64,000 bases of DNA from Helianthus annuus. Taxonomy: Eukaryota; Streptophyta; Magnoliopsida; Asterales; Asteraceae. The stretch spans positions 121,802,771 through 121,866,770 of the forward strand of contig NC_035436.2 in NCBI RefSeq assembly GCF_002127325.2, in the 5' to 3' direction. The position numbers were made by a program, and so were the translations under genes. This document shows, one piece after another, positions 15,896 to 28,126 of this stretch. The notes below the pieces were generated by a model. That model had not been told where the DNA came from. It searched no databases and worked only from the letters and a program-made list of their open reading frames with translations. The stretch's first letter is position 1, and each line of letters begins with the position of its first letter.

Positions 15896-15897
<2 letters not shown>
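15480..15897. mobile_element. Element H: long fold-back (hairpin) element
   Basis: Nearly the whole 418 bases form one inverted repeat. The left arm has acatgtaatatacatgtttt, ttaagagttttgggcc, poly-A, agcgccgg and caaatttcagcaa; the right arm is the reverse complement in the same order. The loop is centred near 15680 (tgttgcctaacacatgttag). No gene. TA tracts flank both sides. Confidence 0.9.
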
Positions 15898-15932
<35 letters not shown>

Positions 15933-15935
<3 letters not shown>

Positions 15936-16472
15936 GGAGGATCAAATGAGAAGAAAAATATTGAAAGAAGAAAAAGAAGAAAGGACATATTGGTAAAATA
16001 CTATTTCATTTATAACTTATCTCATTAATTTTTTCCTCTTTAGTTAATTAGTCAACTAATCATTAATTATTCTACATATAATCTACAAACCTACACATAT
16101 CAAAATGTTTCTACATATACCCTACATATTATAGAATTTTATCCTACACAGTCAAAATTTATCCTACACACCTTGAAATACATCTTACACAACTCATAAT
16201 TTATCCTACACAACCAGTAATTTATTCTACACTTTAAATTAAGTTGTTTTTTTTTTAATTTGAAAATAGTATATATTTGAAAAGGAGTTACAAATTTAAT
16301 TAGTTAGTTATTAAAGGGGAAGAATACAAACTAATGATCTATGTAAGTTTACCAATATACCCTGATATTAAAATTAAATGCAAATATTAAATGAAGTAAA
16401 ATGAATCATTCTTATTGGTTGAAACTTCTTCTTTTTTCTTTTTACAAAAAAATTCTTCTCATTTGAACCCTC

Positions 16473-16475
<3 letters not shown>
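15933..16475. mobile_element. Element I: TIR element (543 bp)
   Basis: Left end gggggaggatcaaatgagaa matches the complement of the right end (gtagagggttcaaatgagaa), both running into A/G-rich aagaagaag. The interior has repeated tcctacaca and tttatcctacacaa phrases near 16140-16230. No gene. TA tracts lie at 15898-15932 and 16476-16513. Confidence 0.8.
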
Positions 16476-16513
<38 letters not shown>

Positions 16514-16517
<4 letters not shown>

Positions 16518-16652
16518 GGGGTTCTAGAGTGAACACTAGTGTATTTGCGAACTGAGTGAACAAATCATGGCCATTGATCTACACACGTGTATGGCCATGA
16601 TTAGTTCACTCAGTTCACAAGCTACACTAGTGTTCACTCTTGAACCTAATCC
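16514..16652. mobile_element. Element D2: fold-back MITE copy 2
   Basis: Same family as D1 (14322-14541): gggtggggttctagagtgaa at the left, cacactagtgttcactcttg-like sequence at the right, and a central acacacgtgt palindrome. It is 139 bases, the simpler form. TA tracts on both sides. Confidence 0.88.
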
Positions 16653-16664
16653 TATATATATATA

Positions 16665-17000
16665 GGGTTGGGTTCATTTCAGAACTCTAAATAATTGCAG
16701 AACTTTCGGAACTCTTAATAAACAACATTTTTATTTAGTTTTTTTTTTTATTTTTAGAGCACGTCTATCATTTTTTCCATATATTTTTTATGATTACATA
16801 CATGTTAAAAGTAGTTTATCATTTTTTGGTATGTAATTTTATGATTACATATATGTAAATTGGTTTTTTTTACATATATGTAATTAGTTGTTACACATAT
16901 ATACAATTTGATTATTATACATATGTAAACTACTCTTAACATGCATGTAATCATAAAAATACATATGTCAAATGATAAAAGTACCCTAAATACAGAAATT
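16665..17000. mobile_element. Element J: left end of a further TA-associated element (right end not found)
   Basis: Starts gggttgggttcatttcagaa after (TA)6, like the neighbouring left ends. An internal inverted repeat pairs tgattacatacatgttaaaa (near 16788) with the complement of ttaacatgcatgtaatcata (near 16936). No closing TA tract or matching right terminus was found, so the right limit is arbitrary. Confidence 0.4.
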
Positions 17001-19357
17001 CATATATTTTTAACATGATATTTAATGAAATTACTGTTTTAACCGTATAAGCTTACATGCATAGTCTTAATTCCTAATATCATGTCATCACTTAACATAA
17101 CACATTACACCTACTCATATTCACATATCATATTATAACATATAAAGTTCACCCTTGAACAACCCGTTTTCGCGTACGTTGAAATATTCGTATTTTAACG
17201 TTTTCAGGCGTTGGAAGTCACGTATGACTAGCCAAACACCAAGGATACTTAATATAAGTTAAAATACTTATATTTTTGATAAAAATATCAGTTTACATTC
17301 TGATTAAAACAGTTTTGCAAAAGTCACTTTAAAAGCCTATTTTTATCGTTTTTAACGCATAGTCTTGTACCGAACTTTACAGTAAACATCCCAAATAGTC
17401 ACGACTTGATATTTTAACAAAACATGTATTATATACAAATTTAAATGGTGGTTATACTCATGATAGTGTAGATTTCATGTAAGTTACATAAATCATGCAA
17501 TTTCACCCATTTTACTACTTTTCAAGCTTCAGGTACAACATGCAAAGCTACCAAACTTATGACATAATTTTATAACATCGTGACACATCATATAACATTA
17601 TTTTTAATGTTCATATTCTTTTCTAACCCAATTTTATCATATCATTTCAAGTTCACCAACTTATGATTATTTAAACATCATATGTAATTATGTACAAGTA
17701 CCTAATGCATATTTATCATATCATTATCATCCAAGATTTTAAATGCTTCTATCATACACTTTTATAACTTTAAAATAAATCCAAGAAATCATCTTCATCT
17801 AATCATTCATTAAAACCTTTTTTTTATCATGCATGCAACCGTCTTTTTATAATTCGCATGAATTAAGAATCAACTAATAGCCAAAACACAAACTTTAACC
17901 CGTATATACACACATTTTCGGCCACACATATACATCCCAACATACACTTTTCACCAATTCAACTCAAATCAGCATCATCTTCTTTGCATAAATCAACTTT
18001 GATCATACATTCAACAACTTATATAGAATCATCAGAATCAAATATAAACTTTTAACTGAAACATAATCTCTACCCACATGCATACATACCTACTATATAC
18101 ACACTCACACATACTTCCGTTTTCGTTTTGTTGGAAAAAAACATTTTGTTGATTAGATTTCAAGTGTTGTGAAAAATTCAAGCTTTTGAGAAACAATCTT
18201 TTGTAAATCAGAATTTACAAACAAAACCAAGCACAAGAAAAATAAAGTTTATACCCATGATGATCATTAAAAATAAGGAAGGGTTTAAAGAGGTGTTCTT
18301 GGGTAAATCTTCCGTATATCCTTGAATTTACACCATAAAACTTCAAAGTTGATAGTAACTTAATTAAACATGGAGGTTTTTAGAGTGTGTTCTTCAAAAT
18401 GGAAATTTAAATGGAAGAAGATGGTGTGTGTGTCTGTTGTATACGGATATGGAGGGAGAGAGAGGAGGCTTGCATGTCTTGGTAAGGGAAATGGTGACAT
18501 GTGGAAGCCATGCATGCACCCTACACATATATGCAAGACACATGTTGCATATTCCACCTTCCAAGACCCGCATATTCATTCTTACTTTTAAAATTCTGCA
18601 TTTTAGTGGGGTCCACCTTATTTGGCTGAAATTTTTGAGTGGGGAAGGGTTCCCCTTTTACTTTTATAAAAAAATCTCACTTTTTATAGAATTTTAAGTA
18701 AGTTTTATAAAAATTAGGTGTGTTTATGGTAGTTTCCCAATCTAATTATTATCCAAATATTTTTTCCTACCCAATATCAATATTCTTAGCCAATAATAAC
18801 CAATTTTGGTTTTAGTTGGCGTATCACGCTTAAAAGTACGAAAAAGGGCCATATGCGCGCCAATTTCGAGCATTGCGAACTAAAACTACCAACTATAGTT
18901 TTTGCGTGTTTTAATATTATTTCTACTAATCTATGAAAGTTAGCTTGCCATAATATTGTTGGTTAATATTTTATTTGCCTTGACCGGCTGCGTTATCTGT
19001 ATTTTGTAGTATACGCACGACATTGCGCAGTATGCGCTTAAATTCGTAGAATAGAGATTTTAAGCGTTTTAATTAATTTTTCTTCATGAATATGACTAAA
19101 ACTAGCATTTTAATCATAACAGAAATTTTTAAGGTTTTTAACATTAATCGGGTGGTCACCGACGTTCGTTTCACATTTTGTTTGTTACGCGATAAACGTT
19201 TATCTTATTATTGGCAACATAATTTTTAACAAAGTTTCGGTTTACCAACTCATCAAATACTATATATTAACACCAAATTTAATAAAATACTGCCTTTATT
19301 TATTCATAACACATGTCACACTAGTACGGTACAGACTCAAAATTGTCGGGTGTCACA
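17001..19357 (-). repeat. LTR-like sequence, probably a gypsy LTR or solo LTR, minus strand
   Basis: The right edge ...gtgtcaca at 19357 has the TGTGACAC start typical of the gypsy LTRs here, read on the minus strand, and abuts an interrupted gag frame at ttaat. The body is non-coding, AT-rich and carries no pol. I could not find the other LTR edge or a second ttaat; the TA-bounded elements may have obscured it. Treat the left limit as unknown. Confidence 0.4.
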
Positions 19358-19641
19358 TTAATGCCTTGTAAGAAGGCTCCACATGCCAAGTCCAGGGTTA
19401 GCCCAGGTATTGATATGCTTTCCTTATTAAATCTCGCCAGGAAATTTTCTATTGTCTCGTCAACGTATGTGCAACACTACATTCCTATCCTTGGTGTGCC
19501 GTCATTGTTGGTTGAACTGCTGTGAAAACTTTGATATCAATTTGTCGAAACTGTCAATTCATCCGATCGGTAGGCTATCCCATCAAACACCAACTGCACC
19601 TACCAAGGTTGAACAAACATTTTACACCATAGGGGCATTGG
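19358..19641 (-). pseudogene. Part 2 of a Tat-like gag, interrupted by Athila-1 and an LTR
   Basis: Translated on the minus strand, this continues the gag piece at 28127-28870 across the Athila-1 insertion: phrases such as PMPLWCKMFVQ, ETIENFLARFNKES and FLQGI are typical of a gypsy retrotrans_gag domain. It has several stops and frameshifts (for example after FVQPW and near YQSFH). The left end stops at the LTR-like edge 19357. It lost function long ago. Confidence 0.7.
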
Positions 19642-21467
19642 TGATATACATTAAATTATACATGTTTTCATACCCCAAAATACTTCCGTTTTAAGCTTTT
19701 TTGACCGAAAACACAACGTTAAGGTACCAAATACGGTACTTTTATATTTTCAAGTCTTAAACGAAGAACAAAAGAAAATTCTGATGAAAACGGACAAATT
19801 CTGATGCATTTCTGATAAAAAGAACAAAATTCTGATGACTGCCATGTGTGGCACGGCCATGCCATCCATCGGCACTACCGTGCCGATCGTTCGATCTCGG
19901 AAGCACTACCAGTGCGACTGCCAGTGCCAACCTCTTCTCGGACTGCACTACCGTGCCACCCGCCGCATGACCGTGCAACAGCCAAACCACACTTTCTGAT
20001 CACGATTCTGAAAACCTCGCACTACCATACGACCAGTCGCATGACCGTGCTGATCTGGTGACCTAGACAAGTTGTACACTAGTCCACTTGGCTGACCAGG
20101 GATCGCAGAAAATGATGTCACCTGACAAGGCCTGACCGCACAGCCGTGCGACCCATCGGCACGACCGTGCCAAACTGAAAATTGCCTATAAATAGCAGCA
20201 TTCGCTACTGATCAAAATGTTGGGTTTTTCTCCATGTTTCTGCGCGATTTCTGGGTTCTGAAGCAGTCCTGATCAGACCACTTTGAAGCTTAAAGACCGA
20301 ATGGAAGCATAACCGATCCAACCCATCAATTCCTTGCTTGTTTATGGTTCGATTCCTTTTTCTTGAACATGTATTCTGATCATTTTGCAAGTTATGAGCT
20401 GATGTTAGTTTATGTTTAATGTAGTTTATGTAATAGTAGTAATGAACTTGTTTCTTGAATAATCTTTATGTTGTAATCTTGTTTATATGAAACTTAGTAC
20501 TTTTTCTTGTTGAATCTTCATGATTATATAATGAACGTTTCATTGATGTTGAGTTACTGATTATGTTTGATTATCTTGGATAATGAATCTGTGGTTAGTG
20601 GGATGGTAACTATTTCTTGATTAATCACTTGTTTGTAGACTTTGTTTACTCCACGAAACTAGACCAGGGTATTGGTTTTATACAAGATATATCTTATTGT
20701 GATTAGGAATACTTTCTTGCACGTAAGGGTTCTAACGAATTATATGGTGTTGATTACATGTTCTTGCATGCAGTTTATGATCCTTGTTTAGTAGTTTTGG
20801 TCTGAAATTGCTGACATGGTAGATTTGTGTTCAAGACTTGTAAAGGTGAAATTGTTTGTTATATGATCTACATAATTGCTTATCCTCGTGGCTGTATTAT
20901 GACCATCGGTATTGCTTTCTTTGATAAGTGAGGTTAGGAATCCAGACCCGGTAAATAACCTATCTTTAAAGATTCGCATGAATAAATATCAATAGCTCGC
21001 TAATGAATGATTTTAGGTGGTTAACGTGTGACCATTGTGTTAACTTTCCGAAGAATCATAATGCTAGAAATCCAGACCCGGTAACTAGCTGTCTTGAAAT
21101 TGGAAAATTGATTAAGTGCTTTTGTGACATATCTGATAGATAACATGTTTAGGTTATTTGTGATACAAGATAGTAGTATATTTATGTTTTAAATATAGTT
21201 TAGATAATTTTAGTTAAAAACCCATTCTCTTATCCTTTTATCTGGTAATCTAATGACAAAGATTTAGTACTTAATAAACGCCCGTGTTCCATGGATCGAT
21301 ATCTGGCTCTTACCAATACTTTACTCCATATATGACGGGATACACTTGTCCTTTGTTGTGTGTGTTTTAATGTTAAGGTATAAACCATTTTTATAAATAT
21401 AAAACACCCTTTCGTCGGGCGCGGTTGTAGACGCTGTAAATATATGTGTATAGCCGCGTCCGCGTCA
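19642..21467 (+). repeat. Athila-1 5' LTR (1826 bp)
   Basis: Starts TGATATACATTAAA and ends gcgtca. The U3 part holds two motif sets: ttctgatg/ttctgata repeats (19775-19835) and GCACGRCCGTGC-like palindromes (19850-20175). The phrase aatccagacccggtaa occurs twice (near 20940 and 21070). Confidence 0.93.
20187..20194 (+). promoter_or_regulatory. TATA box of Athila-1 5' LTR
   Basis: TATAAATA, with the last GC-rich palindrome (ggcacgaccgtgcc) ending about 15 bases upstream. It is the only good core promoter in the LTR. Confidence 0.7.
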
Positions 21468-21473
21468 AGTTTT

Positions 21474-21491
21474 TGGCGCCGTTGCCGGGGA
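21474..21491 (+). other. Athila-1 primer binding site (tRNA-Asp type)
   Basis: TGGCGCCGTTGCCGGGGA, six bases after the LTR end, the form characteristic of Athila-like elements. Confidence 0.9.
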
Positions 21492-22650
21492 ACACGATGA
21501 AATTAATGGAACAATCCGAGTTATTATTTTACCGGTGTACAAATTGTTAATACTTGTGAATACTCGTACATTTTGTATTTATTTTGTTTTCTTTTATTTA
21601 CTAACTTGTGAAAACTTAGTCTGGCACGCCCAACTAATTTTTCTATTTTACTAACCACTAACCTTACTAACATACTAACTTTTTATTTATTTTTCGACTA
21701 ACATTTTACATTTATTTATTTAATTCAGTTATGTCTTCGGAATCAAACCATTTTTCTTTTATTCTTTCATTTCAGTTATTTTAATTCAGTCATTTCATTT
21801 CTGTACTTCATTCATTTATTTATTTATTTCATTCCAGTATAGTTATTTCAGTATTTTATTTAGTTCAATTCAGTTATTTCATTCCTATTTATATTTATAT
21901 TTATGCCCGTGTTCGGAATCGAACCGCATATATATATATATATATATTTATTTATTTATTTCATTCATTTATTTCATTTATTCTTTTATTTCAGTTACAT
22001 TTATTCAATTATTCATTCTTGTTCATTTGTTTATTTAGTTAACTGCTTATTCATTCATTTATTTGTACTCAATTGTTTATTTATTTACTCCATGAAAATA
22101 AAACATTCTGATAAAATCATTTTCTGGTAAATTCTGATGAATTTATCAGATTTTCCGATGGATTCTGATAAACCCATTTGATTTTCTGAGACAAAAATTT
22201 TTCACTTCTGATGAATTTACCGGATTTTCTGGTAAATTCAGATGGATTTATCAGAAATTCTGATGGAAAGAAAATTTTCATCAGATCTTATCAGATTTTC
22301 TGATATATATAAATAAAAAAAAGACTTTCTGATAAAATCATCATATTTCTGATAAAATTATCAGATTTCAGATGAAGTTATCAGAATTTCTGGAAAAATA
22401 TAAAAATTTCAGATTTTCAATGAGATAATCAGATTTCATCAGATTTTTATCAAATCTCATCAGAAATCTGATTAAAAAACAGTTTTCGGATGTAAATAAG
22501 TAAATAAACAAGTAAATAGTTAAGTAGCTATGTATAATTGTATATATATGTATATTATATAATAAATACTACTATTTATATTTATATTACTTATATTATT
22601 ATTATTTTCTTTTTTTTCTGTATGATGCCTTCCTTTTTACTTACAGGTTA
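21492..22650 (+). other. Athila-1 leader (untranslated)
   Basis: About 1.16 kb without coding sequence: first a ttcatttattt-type simple-sequence stretch (21700-22090), then many copies of tctgat/atcaga units (22095-22470) that resemble those in the LTR U3. It ends in a pyrimidine-rich run and ttacag just before the gag ATG, which looks like a splice acceptor. No donor was identified with confidence. Confidence 0.6.
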
Positions 22651-24113
22651 ATGTCCACAACCCCTGTACCCGCTATTGTTGAGCTAGGCAACGAACCATA
22701 AAATAACCTAAGAAGAAGTAGGCGGCTTTGCGAAAGATCACTTGTTATTGCACAAAGGATTGCGGCCGCAATCGACGAACCAGTGACACTTTCTGACAGC
22801 GAAAGTTCGGAGGACGAGACAGGAAGCACTATGGCAGAAGACGACCAGCCTTTGAATGAGACCGGTCGTCCAGGAGGAGAGGGCTTGCTACCCAGCATCG
22901 CCCGACCTACGATAGCAGCACCGAGTTTTGAAATAAAATCAAGTATTATTAACATGTTACAAAATTCTGTGCAGTTTGATGGGAAGGATCATAAAGATCC
23001 GGGTCGACACATCGCTTCATTTCTCGAAGTGTGCTCGACTTTCAAAATTCGAGACGTTTCTAAAGACGCAATTCGTTTGCGACTCTTTCCATTTTCTTTG
23101 CGAGACAAAGCCCGATCTTGGCTTTTGTCACTTCCAGCAGTGTCCATCATGACTTGGAACGAGATGGCAGATCTTTTTATGCAAAAATATTTCCCTCCGA
23201 AAAAGACAGCTAAGCTAAAGAACCGTATCATGACATTCAAACAGGACGAAGGAGAATCTCTACACGCAGCTTGGGAGAGGTTCAAAGATCTTCTAATCGA
23301 CGTCCCACATCATGGGTTGTCCAAAGGACAACTCGTGTCGAACTTCTACCAAGGACTCAACTACGACTCACAAGAACGCATAGATGTTTATGCAGGAGGC
23401 GATCTTGGAACAAAAACACCCAATGAAGCCCACACAATTATAGAGAAAGCTACCTTGTAGTCGAGTTATCGTCACAGTGAAGTACGAAGTAAAGCATTAT
23501 CTATTCCTGGAGTTCATAAAGTGGAGTGAGCAGTGTGGAGTGTCACACGAGCCAGGTACTTGTGAGTAGGGTGTTATGTTTACAGGCCACGAGGAAGTGG
23601 ACTATCTAGGCAATCAAATCAGGCCCCAAAATAACCCCTACAATAACACGTACAATCCGGGGTGGAAGAATCACCCAAACTTTGGGTGGAAATCTGGTTC
23701 TGGGAACCAAATCCCACTCGGATACGCTCAGCGTGCTCCCGCGCCACATTAGCCCCAGGCACAGCCTTACAAGTCTCAAGGTCAATCATTCCAGCCTCAT
23801 TACCATCATCAAGGCTCCGGGAGCAGTTCCCAGCCTCACGCCTCTTAGAGTAACTCTAAACTAGAGGAGATGATGGCACAACTGTTAGGAAACTTCAATT
23901 GTGCTAATCAGATAGCTGAGAACCGCTACCAACAACACGAGGAATGATTCATGGCCCAAGAAGGGGAGATGCGGAGTCAGGAAGCTTCTATACAGACCAT
24001 TGAGAATCAGGTTGGACAGTTGGCTAAAATGTTGTCTGAGAGACACCAGGGTGGTCTTCCAGGTAACACGGAGCCAAATCCGAAAGGGCATGTCAATGCC
24101 CCACACACATAAC
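22651..24113 (+). pseudogene. Degenerate Athila-type gag of Athila-1
   Basis: A retroelement capsid/nucleocapsid gene, broken. ATG 22651 opens 16 codons, then a TAA at 22699; the same frame continues through an arginine-rich stretch into the best block (22783-23460), which carries the retrotrans_gag-like region (LRLFPFSLRDKARSWL, YFPPKKTAKLKNRI, AWERFKDLL). A stop at 23458-23460 follows. From about 23586 the C-terminal part is recognisable (YNPGWKNHPNF, ENQVGQLAKMLSERHQG, NTEPNPKGHVNA) with at least three more stops. It ends where protease would begin in a complete Athila, and nothing of pol follows. No clear CCHC knuckle. Confidence 0.85.
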
Positions 24114-24116
24114 AAG

Positions 24117-26282
24117 TGTGGGGGAGAAGGAGTCTAGCTATCGACTCGCTGACAAATTTAGCGAGCGTGTTTTCACACACTAAGGTTATTTTTGTAAATA
24201 TTTAATTTATCGCATTTATTTCCTTGTTCGTTAACTTATTCTGTTTTTTGTAGGATTGAACAAGATTGATTCATGTCTTAGGAAGTTTCGAAGTTGGTTT
24301 AAAGTTAAAACATGTAAAACCTTGCAAAAATTGTGAAATCTATTGAGAAAAAGGAGTTGAAGGGCATTCTGTTACTTCTGTTTGCAGAATGTACAGATGA
24401 CGCTCGGTCATGCACCTGATCCGCATGACCGTGCACTTCATAAATCACATCTGACCAAGAACAACGTGCATAAGGTGGTCGTCGGACACACACTTCCATG
24501 CGGACCGATTGCACTACCGTGCACAGCGGCACCACGTTGCGAACCATAGTGCACAGGTTGATGCGCACTACCGTGCACGACTTTTTAGCAAAAGTAATTT
24601 TTCAGGGTATAAAAAAACTACTTTAAAAAAATAATAAATATAAAAAAACCCTTCAAAATTACTAACCCTGGCCGCACACCCGTTCTTGGCTATCGCACTC
24701 CTAAAAACAACCAATTTTTGCAAGAATTTAACTCAAATCTTCAATCAAGGTATGATTCCTTGCTTGTTTTTAGTGTGTGTTTATTTTTGTTTAATAATGG
24801 ATTTGGTTTTACTCATCTAACGGTTTGATCAATAGTAATGTTTGCTGTTTTAGTTAAGTGACGTACTTGGCAGGTTTGTAAGGAATGCACACAGAGTTGA
24901 GAAGACTTATATTCAAAATCTATTTCATACAAGTCTACTCCAAATCTAAGGGAGTACCTCTATCCTTTTTCACATTAGTAGTTTAGCTCTTCATAATCGC
25001 TTAACTAGTACATGTTTCACATTGGGGACAATGTGACGTTCAAGTGTGGGGAGGGGTTAAGGTTAACTTTGTTTGTCCTTTCGTAAAAAAAAAAATACAA
25101 AAACGGTCAGTTGTGTTCTTTAGAAAGCATCAGATTTGATCAAAACTGACAAGCCAAATCGATTTTTGAAAAAGATAACTAATAGCGTGACGAAACAAAA
25201 GAAAGACTAGCATGTTTATCTTTATATTCATACCCATTCCTTCCGTTTACGTGAGCATATTTTTAAGCCTTTACTGCTTTCTTGACAATGCTTCTTTGTT
25301 TTTTCGGAAAATGAGTGGGGCGAATGTTTCATGTAATTTAGAACTTGTCATTTGTATACTTTTCAAGATCATGAATATGTGAAATTGCATGAAAATGCGG
25401 AGGCACTTAGGATACCCTTTTGTGTTAGCCTTTTTCTTTGTTTATGTCCCGCACCCAACATTATTCATTAGTTCGCCATATTGAACCTATTTTCCGTATT
25501 TTTTAAATTTTACCCAACTATTTAGCCTACTTAACCAAATTTAGCCTTTTTCTTTATTGTTTCTTTTAAACCTTTCTGTTAAAACTCGGTCAAAGTTATT
25601 ATCTAAATAGTTTGTTCGTAATCATTTAGTTAGAAAAAAAAAGAAAAAAAAGAAGAAAATAGAGATCGAAAAAAAACACAAAAAAATAAAACATATTAAA
25701 GACGATCAAATTAGAGCAATTTTAAGCACTGAATAGTAAAAATATGCTGTTTAGCTCGAAAAGGGTAAAAATCATCTTTAAATACGCTACTTATGTATAG
25801 TTGTTGATTCATTTACGCTTGTTAGAAATAACCACCGAGTTTTAACCATTTAGCCACTTTCAAATATCCATTCCATACCCTTAACCTTAGCCTATCATTA
25901 CAACCCATCAAAGACCTCTGGATTTATGTTTTTTCACGTATTAATTGGTGGAGATTAGATCTTTTGACAAGCTTATAATATTGCATGATTCATTGACTAG
26001 GCATCGAGTGTTTAACATACACATTATATGTATGATTCATAAATTTAACCGAGTGTGTGTGAACATTGTGAGAAATATAGAGATTTGCATGCTAAGTCAA
26101 TCGAACGTAGAACCATTGCTTTATGATTATCCTTTCATACATCCAACTAAGCTTGTTTATTTTAAAACTTTGATGATGACTTTTTGAAAACCAATTTGAC
26201 CACCAAACAAATTAGTAACCTTCTAAATATTCAGATTTGATTCTGTGTTTTAATTTAAGTTTGCTTGAGGACAAGCAAAGTT
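24117..26282 (+). other. Athila-1 3' untranslated region
   Basis: About 2.2 kb between gag and the polypurine tract. No protein family is recognised on either strand. It includes a second cluster of the GCACTACCGTGC motif (24395-24585), the phrase caagtgtggggaggggttaa near 25045, and A-rich tracts. This is where pol and any env-like region of a complete relative would lie. Confidence 0.65.
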
Positions 26283-26298
26283 CAAGTGTGGGGATGTT
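26283..26298 (+). other. Athila-1 polypurine tract
   Basis: caagtgtggggatgtt directly before the 3' LTR TGATATAC; a near-identical tract precedes the Athila-2 3' LTR (caagtgtgggggtatt at 61989-62004). Confidence 0.85.
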
Positions 26299-28121
26299 TG
26301 ATATACATTAAATTATACATGTTTTTATACCCCAAAACACTTACGTTTTAAGCTTTTTTGACCGAAAACACGACGTTTACGTACCAAATCCGGTACTTTT
26401 ATATTTTCAGGTCTTAAACGAAGAACAAAAGAAAATTCTGATGAAAACGGACAAATGATGCATTTCTGATCAAAAGAACAAAATTCTGATGACTGCCAGG
26501 TGTGGCACGGCCGTGCCATCCATCGGCACTACGGTGCCGATCATTCGATCTCGGAAGCACTACCAGTGCGACTGCCAGCGCCAACATCTTCTCGTACCGC
26601 ACTACCGTGCCACCCGCCGCATGACCGTGCAACAGCCAAACCACACTTTCTGATCACGATTCTGATGACCTCGCACTACCATGCGACCAGTAGCATGACC
26701 GTGCCGATCTGGTGACCTAGACAAGTTGTCCACTAGTCCACTTGGCTGACCCGGGATCGCAGAAAATGCCGTCACCCGACAAGGCCTGACCGCACGGCCG
26801 TGCGACCCATCGGCACGGCCGTGCCAAACTGAAAATTTCCTATAAATAGCAGCATTCGCTACTGATCAAAATGTTGGGTTTTTCTCCATGTTTCTGCGCG
26901 ATTTCTGGGTTCCGAAGCAGTCCTGATCAGACCACTTTGAAGCTTAAAGACCGAATGGAAGCATAACCGATCCAACCCATCAATTCCTTGCTTGTTTATG
27001 GTTCGATTCCTTGTTCTTGAACATGTATTCTGATCATTTTGCAAGTTACGAGCTGATGTTAGTTTATGTTTAATGTAGTTTATGTAATAGTAGTAATAAA
27101 CTTGTTTCTTGAATAATCTTTATGTTGTAATCTTGTTTACATGAAACATAGTACTTTTTCTTGTTGAATCTTCATGATTATATAATGAACGTTTCATTGA
27201 TGTTGAGTTCCTAATTACGTTTGATTATCTTGGATAATGAATATGTGGTTCGTGGGATGGTAACTATTTCTTGATTAATCACTTGTTTGTAGACTTTGTT
27301 TACACCATGAAACCAGACCAGGGTATTGGTTTTATACAAGATATATCTTATTGTGATTAGGAATACTTTCTTGCACGTAAGGGTTCTAACGAATTATATG
27401 GTGTTGATTACATGTTCTTGCATGCAGTTTATGATCCTTGTTTAGTAGTTTTGGTCTGAAATTGCCGACATGGTAGATTTGTGTTCAAGACTTGTAAAGG
27501 TGAAATTGTTTGTTATATGATCTACATAATTGCTTATCCTCGTAGCTGTATTGTGACCATCGGTATTGCTTTCTTTGATAAGTGAGGTTAGGAATCCAGA
27601 CCCGGTAAATAACCTATCTTTAAAGATTCGCATGAATAAATATCAATAGCTTGCTAATGAATGATTTTAGGTGGTTAACGTGTGACCATCGCATTAACTT
27701 TCTGAAGAATCATAATGCTAGAAATCCAGACCCGGTAACTAGCTGTCTTGAAATTGGAAAATTGATTAAGTGCTTTTGTGACATATCTGATAGATAACAT
27801 GTTTAGGTTGTTTGTGAAACAAGATAGTAGTATATTTATGTTTTAAATATAGTTTAGATAATTTTAGTTTAAAACCCATTCACTTATCCTTTTATCTGGT
27901 AATCTAATGACAAAGATTTAGTACTTAATAAATGCCCATGTTCCATGGATCGATATCTGGCTCTTACCAATACTTTACTGCATATATGACGGGATACACT
28001 TGTCCTTTGTTGTGTGTGTTTTAATGTTAAGGTATAAACCATTTTTATAAATATAGAACACCCTTTCGTCGGGCGCGGTTGTAGACGCTGTAAATATATG
28101 TGTATAGCCGCGCCCGCATCA
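26299..28121 (+). repeat. Athila-1 3' LTR (1823 bp)
   Basis: Direct repeat of 19642-21467 with scattered substitutions and small indels. It ends cgcatca before target-site copy attgg. Confidence 0.93.
26841..26848 (+). promoter_or_regulatory. TATA box of Athila-1 3' LTR
   Basis: TATAAATA, with two perfect-looking GGCACGGCCGTGCC-type palindromes ending about 15 bases upstream. Confidence 0.7.
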
Positions 28122-28126
28122 ATTGG

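Larger units (their letters stand above)
19642..28121 (+). mobile_element. Athila-1: pol-less Athila-like retrotransposon with intact target-site duplication
   Basis: LTRs at 19642-21467 and 26299-28121, a tRNA-Asp-type primer site, gag remains and a polypurine tract, but no protease, RT or integrase. The 5-bp duplication attgg is at 19637-19641 and 28122-28126, so this is a genuine single transposition product and not two solo fragments. The LTRs differ at many scattered positions, so it is older than Tekay-1. The internal 4.8 kb is leader, degenerate gag and a long 3' untranslated part. It resembles gag-only terminal-repeat elements and would have moved with proteins from an autonomous relative. 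Confidence 0.92.

Noticed and set aside
18360..18697. Overlapping 60-90-codon frames as host gene exons
   Set aside because: Both strands open equally, no domain, no convincing splice sites, and the segment sits in LTR-like sequence.
22699..22701. TAA near the start of Athila-1 gag as a deliberate recoding site
   Set aside because: The gene has at least four other stops further on, so simple decay explains it better.
24305..24568. 87-codon minus-strand frame with Cys/Val/His-rich sequence
   Set aside because: It coincides with the gcactaccgtgc motif cluster; its composition is a by-product of the repeated word.
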